Source of the DNA: Burkholderia sp. SRS-W-2-2016
GTDB taxonomy: Bacteria; Pseudomonadota; Gammaproteobacteria; Burkholderiales; Burkholderiaceae
Direction of reading: 5' to 3'
Length of the DNA: 64,000 nt
Assembly: GCF_001931485.1 (NCBI RefSeq)
Contig: NZ_MSDV01000023.1
Span: 186,001-250,000, forward strand
Each line of letters begins with the position of its first letter. Position 1 is the stretch's first letter. Below are positions 8,707 to 17,700 of the stretch, piece by piece. The position numbers and the translations under genes were made by a program. The notes beneath the pieces are model-generated. The model had not been told where the DNA came from. It made no database searches and was given only the letters and a program-made list of their open reading frames with translations.

Positions 8707-9581
8707 GTACTCCCGTTACGTTGCTGCCGCCGGTGCGCGACGAATACGAACGCCCGCTCGAAGCGCCCGGCGAACTCGCATTCGAAGCGCCGCTGCCGGC
8801 CGCTAAACGTTTATTCGCGCACGCGTGGCTGCGTAAGACATTGATCGCGCTGGTGCTGATCGCCGGCTGGGAAATCGCCGCGCGCGCAATCAATAACGAC
8901 CTGTTGCTGCCGACGTTCGGCGCGACTTTCAGCGCGTTCGTGCAGGGCGTGTGGTCCGGTGAATTGCTGGCGAAAACCGCGGTGTCGATGTCGGTTCTGC
9001 TGCGCGGCTATCTGCTCGGCGCGGCGGGCGCATTCGTGCTGACCTCGCTCGCGGTGTCGACGCGGGTCGGCCGCGATCTGCTGTCGATGCTGACCGCGAT
9101 GTTCAATCCGTTGCCGTCGATCGCATTGCTGCCGCTCGCGTTGCTGTGGTTCGGCCTCGGCACCGGCAGCCTGTTGTTCGTGCTGGTCCACGCCGTGCTG
9201 TGGCCGCTCGCGCTCAATACCTATTCGGGTTTTCAGTCGGTGCCGGCGACGCTGAAGATGACCGGCCGCAATTACGGGCTGACCGGCTTGCGTCATGTGT
9301 TGCTGATTCTCGTGCCGGCTGCGCTGCCGTCGATCCTCGCCGGTTTGCGGGTAGGTTGGGCATTCGCGTGGCGCACGCTGATCGCCGCGGAACTGGTGTT
9401 CGGCGCGAGTTCGGGCAGCGGCGGGCTCGGCTGGTACATCTTCCAGAATCGCAACGAGTTGTATACGGATCGCGTATTCGCGGGGCTCGCGGCGGTGATC
9501 GTGATCGGTCTGCTGGTCGAGCACCTCGTGTTCGATACGCTCGAACGCGTGACCGTGCGGCGCTGGGGTTTGCAGCAGTGA
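8703..9581 (+). CDS. ABC transporter permease, SsuC/TauC-like
   Basis: A 292-residue inner-membrane permease starting at the ATGA overlap with the ATPase gene. Hydrophobic helices begin at about residues 43 (IALVLIAGWEIAA), 95, 120, 150, 210 and 260. The EAA-like loop is MTGRNYGLTGLRHVLLILVPAALPSILAGLRVG. It completes a three-gene sulfonate-type importer with the two preceding genes. A much longer in-frame extension into the ATPase gene is out of frame with that gene's product and has no domain, so it is not used. Confidence 0.88.
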   Translation: MSTPVTLLPPVRDEYERPLEAPGELAFEAPLPAAKRLFAHAWLRKTLIALVLIAGWEIAARAINNDLLLPTFGATFSAFVQGVWSGELLAKTAVSMSVLLRGYLLGAAGAFVLTSLAVSTRVGRDLLSMLTAMFNPLPSIALLPLALLWFGLGTGSLLFVLVHAVLWPLALNTYSGFQSVPATLKMTGRNYGLTGLRHVLLILVPAALPSILAGLRVGWAFAWRTLIAAELVFGASSGSGGLGWYIFQNRNELYTDRVFAGLAAVIVIGLLVEHLVFDTLERVTVRRWGLQQ

Positions 9582-9805
9582 GCGTCTAAGCGGGCGGTCG
9601 GCGATTTTCCGGTTGCTTACCGCGCCGCTGTGAACTACAAATTTAAGGCTATGCAGTGGCCCGAATTTCGCTGGGCTGGCCCTCGGCGCCGGAAATGCCG
9701 GAAAAACGGTGTTGCGCCGCAGTACGCAGTCGATTGCGTTCGCCCGCCAACCGGAGCGCCGGACCATTGCGGGCTTTCAGTCAGAACCCCAAGGAGAGTG
9801 CTGTC

Positions 9806-11212
9806 ATGGGAATGCGCCCCGATCCCACTTTTCATGCGTCGCCGAAACTCGCGATGGACGCGCCGGCGGAAGACTATGCGTATACGGTGCTGCTCAGTCC
9901 GGACTTCTCGCAGCCCGACGCACTCGCGGTGATCGACGTGAAGCCCGGCTCGCCGACCTATAGCCAGGTCGTGCATACGGTGCCGGTGCCCAATAAAGGC
10001 GACGAATTCCACCATTTCGGCTGGAATGCGTGTTCGTCGTCATTGTCGCCGCTGACCGGCCATGCGTTTCTCGAACGGCGTTATCTGATCATTCCCGGGA
10101 TGCGCTCGTCGCGCATCTATATCGTCGATACGAAGCCGCATCCGACTCAGGCGAAGATTCACAAGATCATCGAGCCCGAAGAGATCTTTCGCAAAACCGG
10201 CTATTCGCGCCCGCACACCGTGCATTGCGGACCGGAAGGCATTTATGTGAGCACGCTCGGCGGCGCGGGCGAGGACGGCACCGACGGGCCGCCCGGCATT
10301 TTCATTATGGATTGCCAAACCTTCGAGGTACTCGGCCGCTGGGAAATCGAGCGCGGCGCGCAGGAAAAGCATTACGACTTCTGGTGGAATCTGCCGCGCG
10401 ACTATATGGTGTCGACCGAATGGGCATTGCCGCCGCAATTCGAAAACGGCATCGTGCCCGAAGATCTGCTCGCTAACCGCTACGGACATCGCGTGCACTT
10501 CTGGGATCTGCGCGCGCGCCGCAACGTGCAGACGCTGGATCTGGGCGCCAATCATCAGATGGCGCTCGAAGTGCGGCCCGCGCACGATCCGAGCCGCGAA
10601 TACGGTTTTATCGGCGTGGTCGTCGATACCACCAATCTGGAGGGCTCGATCTGGACGTGGTGGCGCGAGGACGGCCAGTTCCACATCGAGAAGACCGCGA
10701 CGATTCCGCCCGAACCCGCGCATGCCGACGAATTGCCGCCGCTGTTGAAAGGTTTCGGCGCGGTGCCGCCGCTCGTGACCGATATCGATCTGTCGATCGA
10801 CGATAAATTCCTCTACGTCGCGTGCTGGGGCACCGGCGAAATGCGTCAGTACGACGTGACGGAGCCGCGCAAGCCGAACCTGACCGGCTCGGTGCGGATC
10901 GGCGGAATCCAGCGCTGCACCCCGCATCCGAACGGCAAGCGCTTCGCGGGCGGCCCGCAGATGGTCGAAATCAGTCGCGACGGCAAGCGCGTGTACTGGA
11001 CCAATTCGCTGTACTCGACGTGGGACAACCAGTTCTACCCGGACGGCGTGCCCGGCGCGCAGGTGATGGCGTACGCGGATCCGAACGGCGGCCTGACGCT
11101 CGCCGACGATTACTTCGTCGAATTTCCGGAAGGTTATCGCGCGCATCAGATCCGCCTCGAAGGCGGCGACTGCTCGACCGATTCGTTCTGCTATCCGTCG
11201 GTGGGCGTTTGA
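9806..11212 (+). CDS. Selenium-binding protein SBP56 family, methanethiol oxidase-like
   Basis: A 468-residue beta-propeller protein. Family blocks include DEFHHFGWNACSS, YSRPHTVHCGPEGIYVSTLGG, WWNLPRDYMVSTEW, WGTGEMRQYDVT and RAHQIRLEGGDCSTDSFCYP. Bacterial relatives (MtoX) are copper-dependent methanethiol oxidases that make formaldehyde, H2O2 and sulfide; the conserved His and Cys residues are present. AAGGAG at 9791 precedes ATG 9806 by about 9 bases, fixing the start. Position after two organosulfur import and cleavage modules suggests it handles methanethiol released there (inference). It is coupled to a small membrane protein gene. Confidence 0.9.
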   Translation: MGMRPDPTFHASPKLAMDAPAEDYAYTVLLSPDFSQPDALAVIDVKPGSPTYSQVVHTVPVPNKGDEFHHFGWNACSSSLSPLTGHAFLERRYLIIPGMRSSRIYIVDTKPHPTQAKIHKIIEPEEIFRKTGYSRPHTVHCGPEGIYVSTLGGAGEDGTDGPPGIFIMDCQTFEVLGRWEIERGAQEKHYDFWWNLPRDYMVSTEWALPPQFENGIVPEDLLANRYGHRVHFWDLRARRNVQTLDLGANHQMALEVRPAHDPSREYGFIGVVVDTTNLEGSIWTWWREDGQFHIEKTATIPPEPAHADELPPLLKGFGAVPPLVTDIDLSIDDKFLYVACWGTGEMRQYDVTEPRKPNLTGSVRIGGIQRCTPHPNGKRFAGGPQMVEISRDGKRVYWTNSLYSTWDNQFYPDGVPGAQVMAYADPNGGLTLADDYFVEFPEGYRAHQIRLEGGDCSTDSFCYPSVGV

Positions 11213-11892
11213 GCGGCGCGGTGTCGCCGCAAGGCGGCCTGTGGCTGGCGGTGCTCGCGAGCGGTTTGTATCACGGCCTCAATCCGGCGATGGGTTGGCC
11301 GCTCGCGGTATCGAACGGTTTGATGCAGCGGCGCACGCAGGCACTCCTTACCGCGCTGCTGTATCTGGCGGCGGGGCACGCGCTCGCGATTCTTCTGATG
11401 ATGCTGCCGTTCGCGCTGCTCGCGGGCGTGCTCGCGTGGCAGCGCGAGATTCAGATCGCGGCCAGTGTGCTGGTGATCGGCTTCGGTCTGCTGCTGCTGA
11501 TACGCCGCCGGCATCCGCGCATACTCGCGAGAATTCCGCCGGCGCGGCTCGCGTTGTGGTCGTTCGCGGTTGCGATCGCGCATGGCGCGGGCTTGATGCT
11601 GGTGCCGATCTATCTGGGCTTGTGCCGCGCCGATCAACTGGACGACGCGCACCGGGCCGCGCAGACGCTGGTCGAAAGCGGATTGCGCACCGCGCTGGCG
11701 GTCGCCGCGGTTCACGCGGCCGCGATGATCGCGGCCGGCGGTCTGCTCGCGTGGCTCGTCTATCGCTATCTGGGACTCAAATTCGTGTCGCGCAGCTGGT
11801 TCAATCTCGATGCGGTGTGGGCGCTGAGCCTGATTCTGGTGGGCGGGGTATCGCTGCTATTGAATGCCGGCTACGAACTGCATGTCGCGTAG
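11209..11892 (+). CDS. Small polytopic membrane protein coupled to the SBP56 gene
   Basis: About 227 residues with five to six hydrophobic helices (LWLAVLASGLYHGL, LLTALLYLAAGHALAILLMMLPFALLAG, IQIAASVLVIGFGLLLLIRR, LALWSFAVAIAHGAGLMLVPIYLGL, ALAVAAVHAAAMIAAGGLLAWLVY, WALSLILVGGVSLLLNAG). TTG 11209 overlaps the preceding stop as TTGA; GTG 11221 is an alternative four codons later. Conserved-looking intramembrane His residues (YHG, GHA, AHGAG, VHAA) recall metal or sulfur transport and maturation proteins, but I do not recognise the family. Coupling suggests it helps SBP56 mature or moves its substrate. Confidence 0.75.
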   Translation: MSGAVSPQGGLWLAVLASGLYHGLNPAMGWPLAVSNGLMQRRTQALLTALLYLAAGHALAILLMMLPFALLAGVLAWQREIQIAASVLVIGFGLLLLIRRRHPRILARIPPARLALWSFAVAIAHGAGLMLVPIYLGLCRADQLDDAHRAAQTLVESGLRTALAVAAVHAAAMIAAGGLLAWLVYRYLGLKFVSRSWFNLDAVWALSLILVGGVSLLLNAGYELHVA

Positions 11893-11911
11893 CCGGCATT
11901 GCGGTACTTCA

Positions 11912-13159
11912 TCAGGAAAGGCCGATCCCCATCTGCTGCTTGCCCAATGTGGACAGATCTTCGGTCGTCGCGCGCCCGGTGAAATCCACTTCGAAATGAT
12001 CGGCCGGGAAATCCGGCGGACTCATGCCCTCGACGAAACTCGCCCGTTGCCGCTTCAGATACGCGTCGTTCTTCGCGCATGCCGGCGCGGACGCGATATA
12101 CATCACGTTGCTATAGCCTTTGCCGCGATGCGCGTCCTCGACCGCGTGAATCACGTCGCTGTGCCAGAACACCGTGTCGCCCGCCTGCATCAACGGAATC
12201 GACGACAGCGCGTCGAATAGCGGCGCGTGATATTTCGCGTTGATCGACAGCGCGCGGCCCGGCATTGCGCCGCACAGATCGTCGTCGGCGACATCGTCCT
12301 GCAACGCGCGCAGCAGGATATACGCCATCGCGTTCGCAATCGGCACCAGTTGCAGCGTGCCGTCGCCGGGGCCCTGCGGCGTCAATGCGGTCCAGCCCTG
12401 AAACGTGCGGAACATCGAGCAGACCGCCGGCGACGGAATTTCCTCGACGTCGGTTCGCCACGCGGCATCGAACGGATCGTAGTCGCGCCAGTTGCCGGCG
12501 AACACGTGCCGATAGACTTTGCGGAAATTCGCTTCGATCCAGCGTTCGACCGAGCCGCCATCGCAATGCGCGGACAGCCCCAGCGATTCGGAGCCGGGCG
12601 GGCGGCGACGCAGGCGGTCCGCGTAGACCGGTACATGATCGGGATCGAAGTGCACGCGGCCTTCGCTTTCGCTGCGCCACAGCCGGTTCAGGAATACGCG
12701 CGCCTGCGTGAGTTCGGCCGACTGGCGCGCGAGCACTTGCGGTTTCGACCAGTACACGCCGTAAATTTGCGGCTTGCTCGACGCGAGCTGGCCGAAGTAC
12801 TTGTCTTCGGCGCGATTGAGCAGTTTGGTATCCAGATCATTTCGCTCGACGTAGTCGGCGATATCGCGATCCCATTGCTCGACGCGCGAACGCTCGAACA
12901 CCTCGCGAATCACGCAGGCGCCGCGCGCTTTGACGAGCGCGATCTGCCCGGCGGTGACGCGATTGTTCGCGATGTCGGCGAAACGGATTTCGGGGATTAC
13001 CGCTTCGCCGCGCTCGCGCAGCGCGGCGATCTGCTGCGCTTCGCGCGTCATCGCCGCTTCGACTTCGCCGAAGACTTCCCGGTAATTGGGCAGCATTGCG
13101 CGCAGTTCTCGTTTGGCATTTCTGATGCTTGCCGGCAGGTCGTCGATTTGCAGGGCCAT
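11912..13159 (-). CDS. DUF1479 family protein (YbiU-like, putative Fe/2OG-type oxygenase fold)
   Basis: A 415-residue protein matching the DUF1479 family (E. coli YbiU). A LGLSAHCDGGSVERW block gives an H-x-D pair, and a distal FWHSDVIHAVED supplies further His residues, consistent with a non-haem iron dioxygenase fold. It starts at ATG 13159 with GGAG in the leader. It is transcribed divergently from an AraC regulator 113 bp away, so it is the probable target of that regulator. The substrate is unknown. Confidence 0.85.
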   Translation of the reverse strand: MALQIDDLPASIRNAKRELRAMLPNYREVFGEVEAAMTREAQQIAALRERGEAVIPEIRFADIANNRVTAGQIALVKARGACVIREVFERSRVEQWDRDIADYVERNDLDTKLLNRAEDKYFGQLASSKPQIYGVYWSKPQVLARQSAELTQARVFLNRLWRSESEGRVHFDPDHVPVYADRLRRRPPGSESLGLSAHCDGGSVERWIEANFRKVYRHVFAGNWRDYDPFDAAWRTDVEEIPSPAVCSMFRTFQGWTALTPQGPGDGTLQLVPIANAMAYILLRALQDDVADDDLCGAMPGRALSINAKYHAPLFDALSSIPLMQAGDTVFWHSDVIHAVEDAHRGKGYSNVMYIASAPACAKNDAYLKRQRASFVEGMSPPDFPADHFEVDFTGRATTEDLSTLGKQQMGIGLS

Positions 13160-13272
13160 GGTGTCGTCTCCATATTTCGATGGGTGATGAGTGATGGGGC
13201 GATGTAAAGAGCGTACTGCGGCGGCGCAAATTCGAGTGATATGATCGGGCCAATCTCTTTGCGTATCTGGTC

Positions 13273-14277
13273 ATGAAGGCGACCTACGAGCACGTCGATA
13301 TCGGTGCGAGTTGTTCAGTGCGGGTTTACCATCGGCGGCTGCCGAGAATTCCGTTCGAGTGGCATCACCACCCCGAATACGAACTGACGCTGACGATGAA
13401 CAGTCAGGGCAAGCGCTTTATCGGCGATTCGGTGACGGTCTATGGCGACGACGATCTCGTGCTGGTGCCGCCGAATCTGCCGCATACATGGGCGTCGAAT
13501 CGCTCGATCGATTCGTCCGCCGCGCAGGTCGCGATCGTCGTCTGGTTCGACGGCGCGTGGGTGCGGCGGCTCGCCGACGTCTGTCCCGAGTACAACGGTC
13601 TGTGCAATCTGCTGCGGCGCGCGGCCTGCGGGCTCGCGTTCGAGCCGGGCGCGGGCGCGCATTTGCGCGGCGAACTCGACCGGCTGCTATCAGCCGACCC
13701 GCGCGAACGGCTGAAAGCGGTACTCGATGTACTCGACTGGCTGGCCGAGGCACCGGGCACGCCGCTCGCGTCGCCGAGCGCGTTCGATGCGCATGGCGGC
13801 GCGCATACCGGTACGCCGTCCGGTTATCAGCCCGATCAGTTGAACCGGGTTCTCGCGCTGATCGACACGCAATTCGCGCATCCGTTGCGGCTCGCGACGC
13901 TCGCGAAAGCGTCCGGATTGTCCGAGCGCTCGCTGACGCGGCACTTCACACAGCATCTCGGCGAGAGTGTCGGGCGCTATATCGCGCGGGTGCGGATCGG
14001 CCATGCGTGCCGCCTGCTGACCGGGACCGGCCTGCCGGTTTCGGTAATCGCCGCGCGTTCGGGATTCGCGAACGTCGCGAATTTCAACCGCCAATTCAGG
14101 CTCTCGAAGGCGATGACGCCGGCCGAGTACCGGCAGCAATTCACCGGCACACGGCAGGCGGAGGACGAAAGCGTGCCGGCACTGACCGAGCGTTCGCCGT
14201 CGCTCGCCGGGAAACGCGGTGGGAAGCGCGGCGGCGCGAAGAGCAAAACGGCACGCGCCGGCCGGCTTGCCGGCTGA
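13273..14277 (+). CDS. AraC-family transcriptional regulator
   Basis: A 334-residue regulator. An N-terminal cupin-like sensor (IPFEWHHHPEYELTLTMNSQGKRFIGD) is followed by an AraC DNA-binding domain around residues 190-290. That has two helix-turn-helix units: LATLAKASGLSERSLTRHFTQ and VSVIAARSGFANVANFNRQF, then the MTPAEYRQQF signature. A Lys/Arg-rich tail (GKRGGKRGGAKSKTAR) is unusual for the family. It is divergent from the DUF1479 gene and probably controls it. Confidence 0.9.
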   Translation: MKATYEHVDIGASCSVRVYHRRLPRIPFEWHHHPEYELTLTMNSQGKRFIGDSVTVYGDDDLVLVPPNLPHTWASNRSIDSSAAQVAIVVWFDGAWVRRLADVCPEYNGLCNLLRRAACGLAFEPGAGAHLRGELDRLLSADPRERLKAVLDVLDWLAEAPGTPLASPSAFDAHGGAHTGTPSGYQPDQLNRVLALIDTQFAHPLRLATLAKASGLSERSLTRHFTQHLGESVGRYIARVRIGHACRLLTGTGLPVSVIAARSGFANVANFNRQFRLSKAMTPAEYRQQFTGTRQAEDESVPALTERSPSLAGKRGGKRGGAKSKTARAGRLAG

Positions 14278-14403
14278 ATTCGCGAAACGCGGTGGTATGT
14301 GTGTGCGTCGACGCGGCACGCCGTATGCTGCGCGTTTTCAGCACGGCAACCGCCGCACCAGGTGGTTTGTCATTTCCGGTTCACCACGCAACAGGAGAAG
14401 ATC

Positions 14404-14556
14404 ATGCCGCTGAAACGAGGGACGTCGAAAGAGACGGTGTCGCACAACATCAAGACCGAAACGAAACAGGGCAAGCCGCACAAACAGGCGGTCGCGATTG
14501 CGCTGAATCAGGCGCGCAAGTCCGGCGCGAAGATTCCGAAAAAGCACGATAAATAA
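14404..14556 (+). CDS. DUF6496 domain mini-protein
   Basis: A 50-residue, Lys-rich protein (MPLKRGTSKETVSHNIKTE, then GKPHKQAVAIALNQARKSG). The KQAVAIAL-x-x-AR core is the short DUF6496 signature found in many proteobacteria. AGGAGAAG sits directly before ATG 14404; an earlier in-frame ATG at 14299 lacks a ribosome site and family match. Function unknown; its basic composition would allow nucleic acid binding. Confidence 0.8.
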   Translation: MPLKRGTSKETVSHNIKTETKQGKPHKQAVAIALNQARKSGAKIPKKHDK

Positions 14557-14564
14557 CGCGCAAT

Positions 14565-14600
14565 ACGCGTCGCATTACGCGTCGCATTACGCGTTACATT
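14565..14600. repeat. Three tandem 12-bp repeats upstream of udgX
   Basis: ACGCGTCGCATT is repeated exactly at 14565-14576 and 14577-14588, with a variant ACGCGTTACATT at 14589-14600. They fill the short gap before the udgX start at 14619 and could be a minisatellite or regulator sites. Confidence 0.85.
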
Positions 14601-14618
14601 AAGCCACGCATTACGCCC

Positions 14619-15293
14619 ATGACCGACGGACAGCGGAAAAAGCGCGCGCGGGGCAGTGCTCGACCGCAGCAAGCGGAACAGGCGGACGTCGACCCCGATC
14701 AGCAGCCCGCGAAGCTCGACGACTGCCGCCGCTGCGCGCTGTGGCGCAATGCGACCCAGGCGGTGCCCGGCGAAGGCCAGCGACACGCATCGATCGTGCT
14801 GGTCGGCGAACAGCCCGGCGATATGGAAGATTTGCAGGGCAAGCCGTTCGTCGGTCCGGCCGGTGCGTTGCTCGATAAAGCGCTCGCAGAAGCGGGCCTG
14901 AAACGCGACGACGTCTACGTGACGAATGCGGTCAAGCATTTCAAATGGATTGCGCGCGGCAAGCGCCGGCTGCATAAGACGCCGGCGCAACGGGAAGTGG
15001 ATGCGTGCAGTTATTGGCTCGAGCAGGAACTGGTAAAACCGGATGTGCGAGTAGTCGTTGCACTGGGCGCGACCGCTTTGAAAGCGATACTCGACGATTC
15101 GCACGCGCGCTTGCAGGATGCGTTCGACAAGACGATCGAGCGCGGCGAACAGCGTATCGTCGCGACCTATCATCCGTCGTTCGCACTGCGCGCGCCGGAT
15201 CCCGATACGCGTCGCAATGCATACGAGAAGATCGTGGCCGCGCTGCAAACCGCGCAGAAACTCGCACTTGCACTCGCGCGCAAAGGCAAGTAA
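14619..15293 (+). CDS. udgX: UdgX-type uracil-DNA-binding glycosylase
   Basis: A 224-residue uracil-DNA glycosylase superfamily protein. It has GEQPGD (63-68), PFVGPAG, VTNAVKHFKW (101-110), the insertion GKRRLHKTP (114-122) and HPSF (185-188). The KRR-x-H loop is the hallmark of UdgX, in which the loop His (here H119) becomes covalently attached to the abasic site after uracil removal. The best studied version has Ile where Leu occurs here. C36, C39 and C130 are candidate Fe-S ligands; the usual third family-4 Cys position is His (VKH). It probably acts in uracil-DNA repair. Confidence 0.9.
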   Translation: MTDGQRKKRARGSARPQQAEQADVDPDQQPAKLDDCRRCALWRNATQAVPGEGQRHASIVLVGEQPGDMEDLQGKPFVGPAGALLDKALAEAGLKRDDVYVTNAVKHFKWIARGKRRLHKTPAQREVDACSYWLEQELVKPDVRVVVALGATALKAILDDSHARLQDAFDKTIERGEQRIVATYHPSFALRAPDPDTRRNAYEKIVAALQTAQKLALALARKGK

Positions 15294-15557
15294 TCAGGTC
15301 GTTGCAGTCGCGGGCGCTGTCTGCAAACCGGGTTGTTTCATCAAGCACTGCGCGTCGAAACGCGCATTCGCCTATCTCGTACCGCGATCATCGAAATGGC
15401 GGCGGTCCGTTGCGTTCGAGCAGCACGCATGCAGGCTCGCACCCAGCCCAAATCCAGACGCACCACGCGTCCAACCCAACTGGGAACGCCGCTTGCGCAG
15501 CGTCGACCAATTCCGCTCGCGCGTCGCTTCAGGCGCGGATCGTTCAAGGAGGCAATC

Positions 15558-16496
15558 ATGAGCACGATGCGCGCTTACCGCATTCACGGTTTCGGCGGTC
15601 CCGAAGTATTGAAGGCAGAAGACATCGAGATTCCCGAGCCGGGCGCCGGCGAAGTACTGGTGCGGGTGGGCGCGGCGAGCGCGAATCCGGTCGACCTGAA
15701 GACCCGCGCGGGTCAGTACCCGCTGATTCGCGAGGACAAACTGCCCTATACGCTGGGCCGCGATTTCTCGGGCGTCGTCGAACGCGCCGGCGGCGGCGTC
15801 ACGCAGTGGCACGCGGGCGACGGCGTGTACGGCTTCGTCGGCCAGGGGCAGGGCGCGTATGCGCAATTCGTCGTGGTTGCCGCGGCTGCGCTGGCGCGGC
15901 GGCCCCGACACGTCGACGCGGTCACCGCGGGCGCGGTGCCGCTTGCCGCGCTGACCGCGTGGCAGGGACTGTTCGATCACGGCAAGCTCGAAGCGGGCGG
16001 CCGCGTGTTGATTCATGCCGGCGCGGGCGGGGTCGGCCATTTCGCGGTGCAGTTCGCGAAGCAGCATGGCGCGCAAGTGTTCGCGACGGCGTCGGGCGAC
16101 GGCATCGAATTCGTGCGCTCGCTCGGCGCGGACCGGGTGATCGACTATCACGCGCAACGTTTCGAAGACGTCGCGCGCGACATGGACCTCGTATTCGATC
16201 TGATCGGCGGCGATACGCAGCGCCGCTCGTGGGCGGCGGTCGCCTCCGGCGGCGCGCTGATTTCTACGCTCACCGAACCGTCGCAGACCGAGGCGTCGAA
16301 GCATGGCGCGAGAGCCGCGCGTTATACCGCGCGACCCGACGGCAGGCAATTGGCCGAAATCGCGGCGTTGATCAACCACGGCAGCGTGCGGGTCGCGGTC
16401 GCCGAGCGCTTTGCGTTCGACGCGCTTGCGAAGGCGCTCGAACGGCTTGCCAAAGGCCATGTGCGCGGCAAGCTCGTCGTGGAGGTCGCGCAATAG
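15558..16496 (+). CDS. Zinc-independent MDR / quinone oxidoreductase-like NADP-dependent protein
   Basis: A 312-residue medium-chain reductase. The catalytic domain starts MSTMRAYRIHGFGGPEVL. The Rossmann dinucleotide site is GRVLIHAGAGGVGHFAVQFAK (written in part: HAGAGGVGHFA). No structural zinc Cys cluster is seen, matching the quinone oxidoreductase/QOR2 branch. ATG 15558 is preceded by AAGGAGG. In-frame sequence back to 15333 lacks family similarity. It stands alone between udgX and the tricarballylate locus and its substrate is not deducible. Confidence 0.87.
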   Translation: MSTMRAYRIHGFGGPEVLKAEDIEIPEPGAGEVLVRVGAASANPVDLKTRAGQYPLIREDKLPYTLGRDFSGVVERAGGGVTQWHAGDGVYGFVGQGQGAYAQFVVVAAAALARRPRHVDAVTAGAVPLAALTAWQGLFDHGKLEAGGRVLIHAGAGGVGHFAVQFAKQHGAQVFATASGDGIEFVRSLGADRVIDYHAQRFEDVARDMDLVFDLIGGDTQRRSWAAVASGGALISTLTEPSQTEASKHGARAARYTARPDGRQLAEIAALINHGSVRVAVAERFAFDALAKALERLAKGHVRGKLVVEVAQ

Positions 16497-16642
16497 CCGC
16501 GGGAGGCCACGATAGGCCACGATAAGCCGCGCCGGTAATTCGACCCAGTGATTGCCGGTTCCGCGCACGCCCGACTGATCCTTTGCCGCGCATTCGTGTA
16601 TAAGACTTCCATGTCAAAACACGCCGCGGAAAAGGGGACCAC

Positions 16643-17569
16643 TTGGAACTGCGCCAGCTTCGCTATTTCGTCTCTGTCGTCGAACACGGCAGCATGGGCC
16701 GCGCGGCGGCCGAACTCGGCGTGGTCACGTCCGCGCTGAGCCAGCAGATCAGCCGGCTCGAAAGCGAACTGTCGACGCGCTTGCTGCAACGCACGTCCAG
16801 TGGCGTACTGCCGACCGATGCGGGCCTCGCGTTCTGGCGCCAGGCGCAACTGGCGCTGCGCCACGTCGACGATGCCGCGCATGCGGCCCAGCACGCGCGT
16901 TTGTCCGGCCACGTCAGCGTCGGCATGGCGCCGAGCACGACCGGCGTGCTCGGTCTGCCGTTCATGCGGGCGATGCGCGAGCGCTACCCGGCGGTGCGGC
17001 TGCGGATGGTCGAGAGCCTGTCCGGGCATCTCGCGGTGATGCTCAACGCGCGCCAGATCGATCTGGCGATCCTGTTCCAGAGTACCGACAGCCAGCAACG
17101 TTTCAGCGCGACGCCGTTGATCGACGAGCGACTGTTCGCGATCGCGTCGGCCGATTTCGGCGCGCTGCCGGACACGAAGAAGGTCAAGCTCGCGCAGGTC
17201 GCGCCGTTGCCGCTGATCCTGCCGAGCAGTCCGCACGGTTTGCGCGCGCTGCTGACTTCGGCGTTCGCGAGCGCGAAATGCACGCCGAACGTGGTCGCCG
17301 AAATCGATGGCCTGGCGATGCTGATGGATGCGGTGGGCGGCGGCATCGGCGTGACGATCCAGCCCGGCGCCGCGCTCGCGCGGCGCGATCCGGCCGCGTT
17401 TCGCGCGTTGCCGCTCGCGGACCGGCAGATGGTGCGCCCCAATCAACTGGTCAGCCTCGCCGACGACGAACTGTCGCCGGCCGGCCTCGCGGCGCGCGTG
17501 GTGCTCGCGGACGTTGCGCGTTCGCTGGTGACCGAAGGGCGCTGGGCCGGCGCGACGCTCGCGGGGTAG
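16643..17569 (+). CDS. tcuR: LysR-family regulator of tricarballylate use (TcuR-like)
   Basis: A 308-residue LysR protein. The N-terminal winged helix-turn-helix is MELRQLRYFVSVVEHGSMG then LGVVTSALSQQISRLE, followed by an effector domain from about residue 90. Translation starts at TTG 16643 after AAAGGGGA. It lies directly upstream of tcuA on the same strand, as in Salmonella and Burkholderia where TcuR activates tcuABC with tricarballylate as inducer. The assignment rests on this context; the protein alone is a generic LysR member. Confidence 0.8.
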   Translation: MELRQLRYFVSVVEHGSMGRAAAELGVVTSALSQQISRLESELSTRLLQRTSSGVLPTDAGLAFWRQAQLALRHVDDAAHAAQHARLSGHVSVGMAPSTTGVLGLPFMRAMRERYPAVRLRMVESLSGHLAVMLNARQIDLAILFQSTDSQQRFSATPLIDERLFAIASADFGALPDTKKVKLAQVAPLPLILPSSPHGLRALLTSAFASAKCTPNVVAEIDGLAMLMDAVGGGIGVTIQPGAALARRDPAAFRALPLADRQMVRPNQLVSLADDELSPAGLAARVVLADVARSLVTEGRWAGATLAG

Positions 17570-17700
17570 GAGATGGAGGCGGCGTAAGCGGCGTAAGCGG
17601 GGTAGCCTTCACGATTCGTGAACACCCATTGCCGGCTGCCTGCTGGCGGATCAGGTCGAGCGCGTCCTACACTCCGGGCAACTGGAGGAGACGCTCGAAC

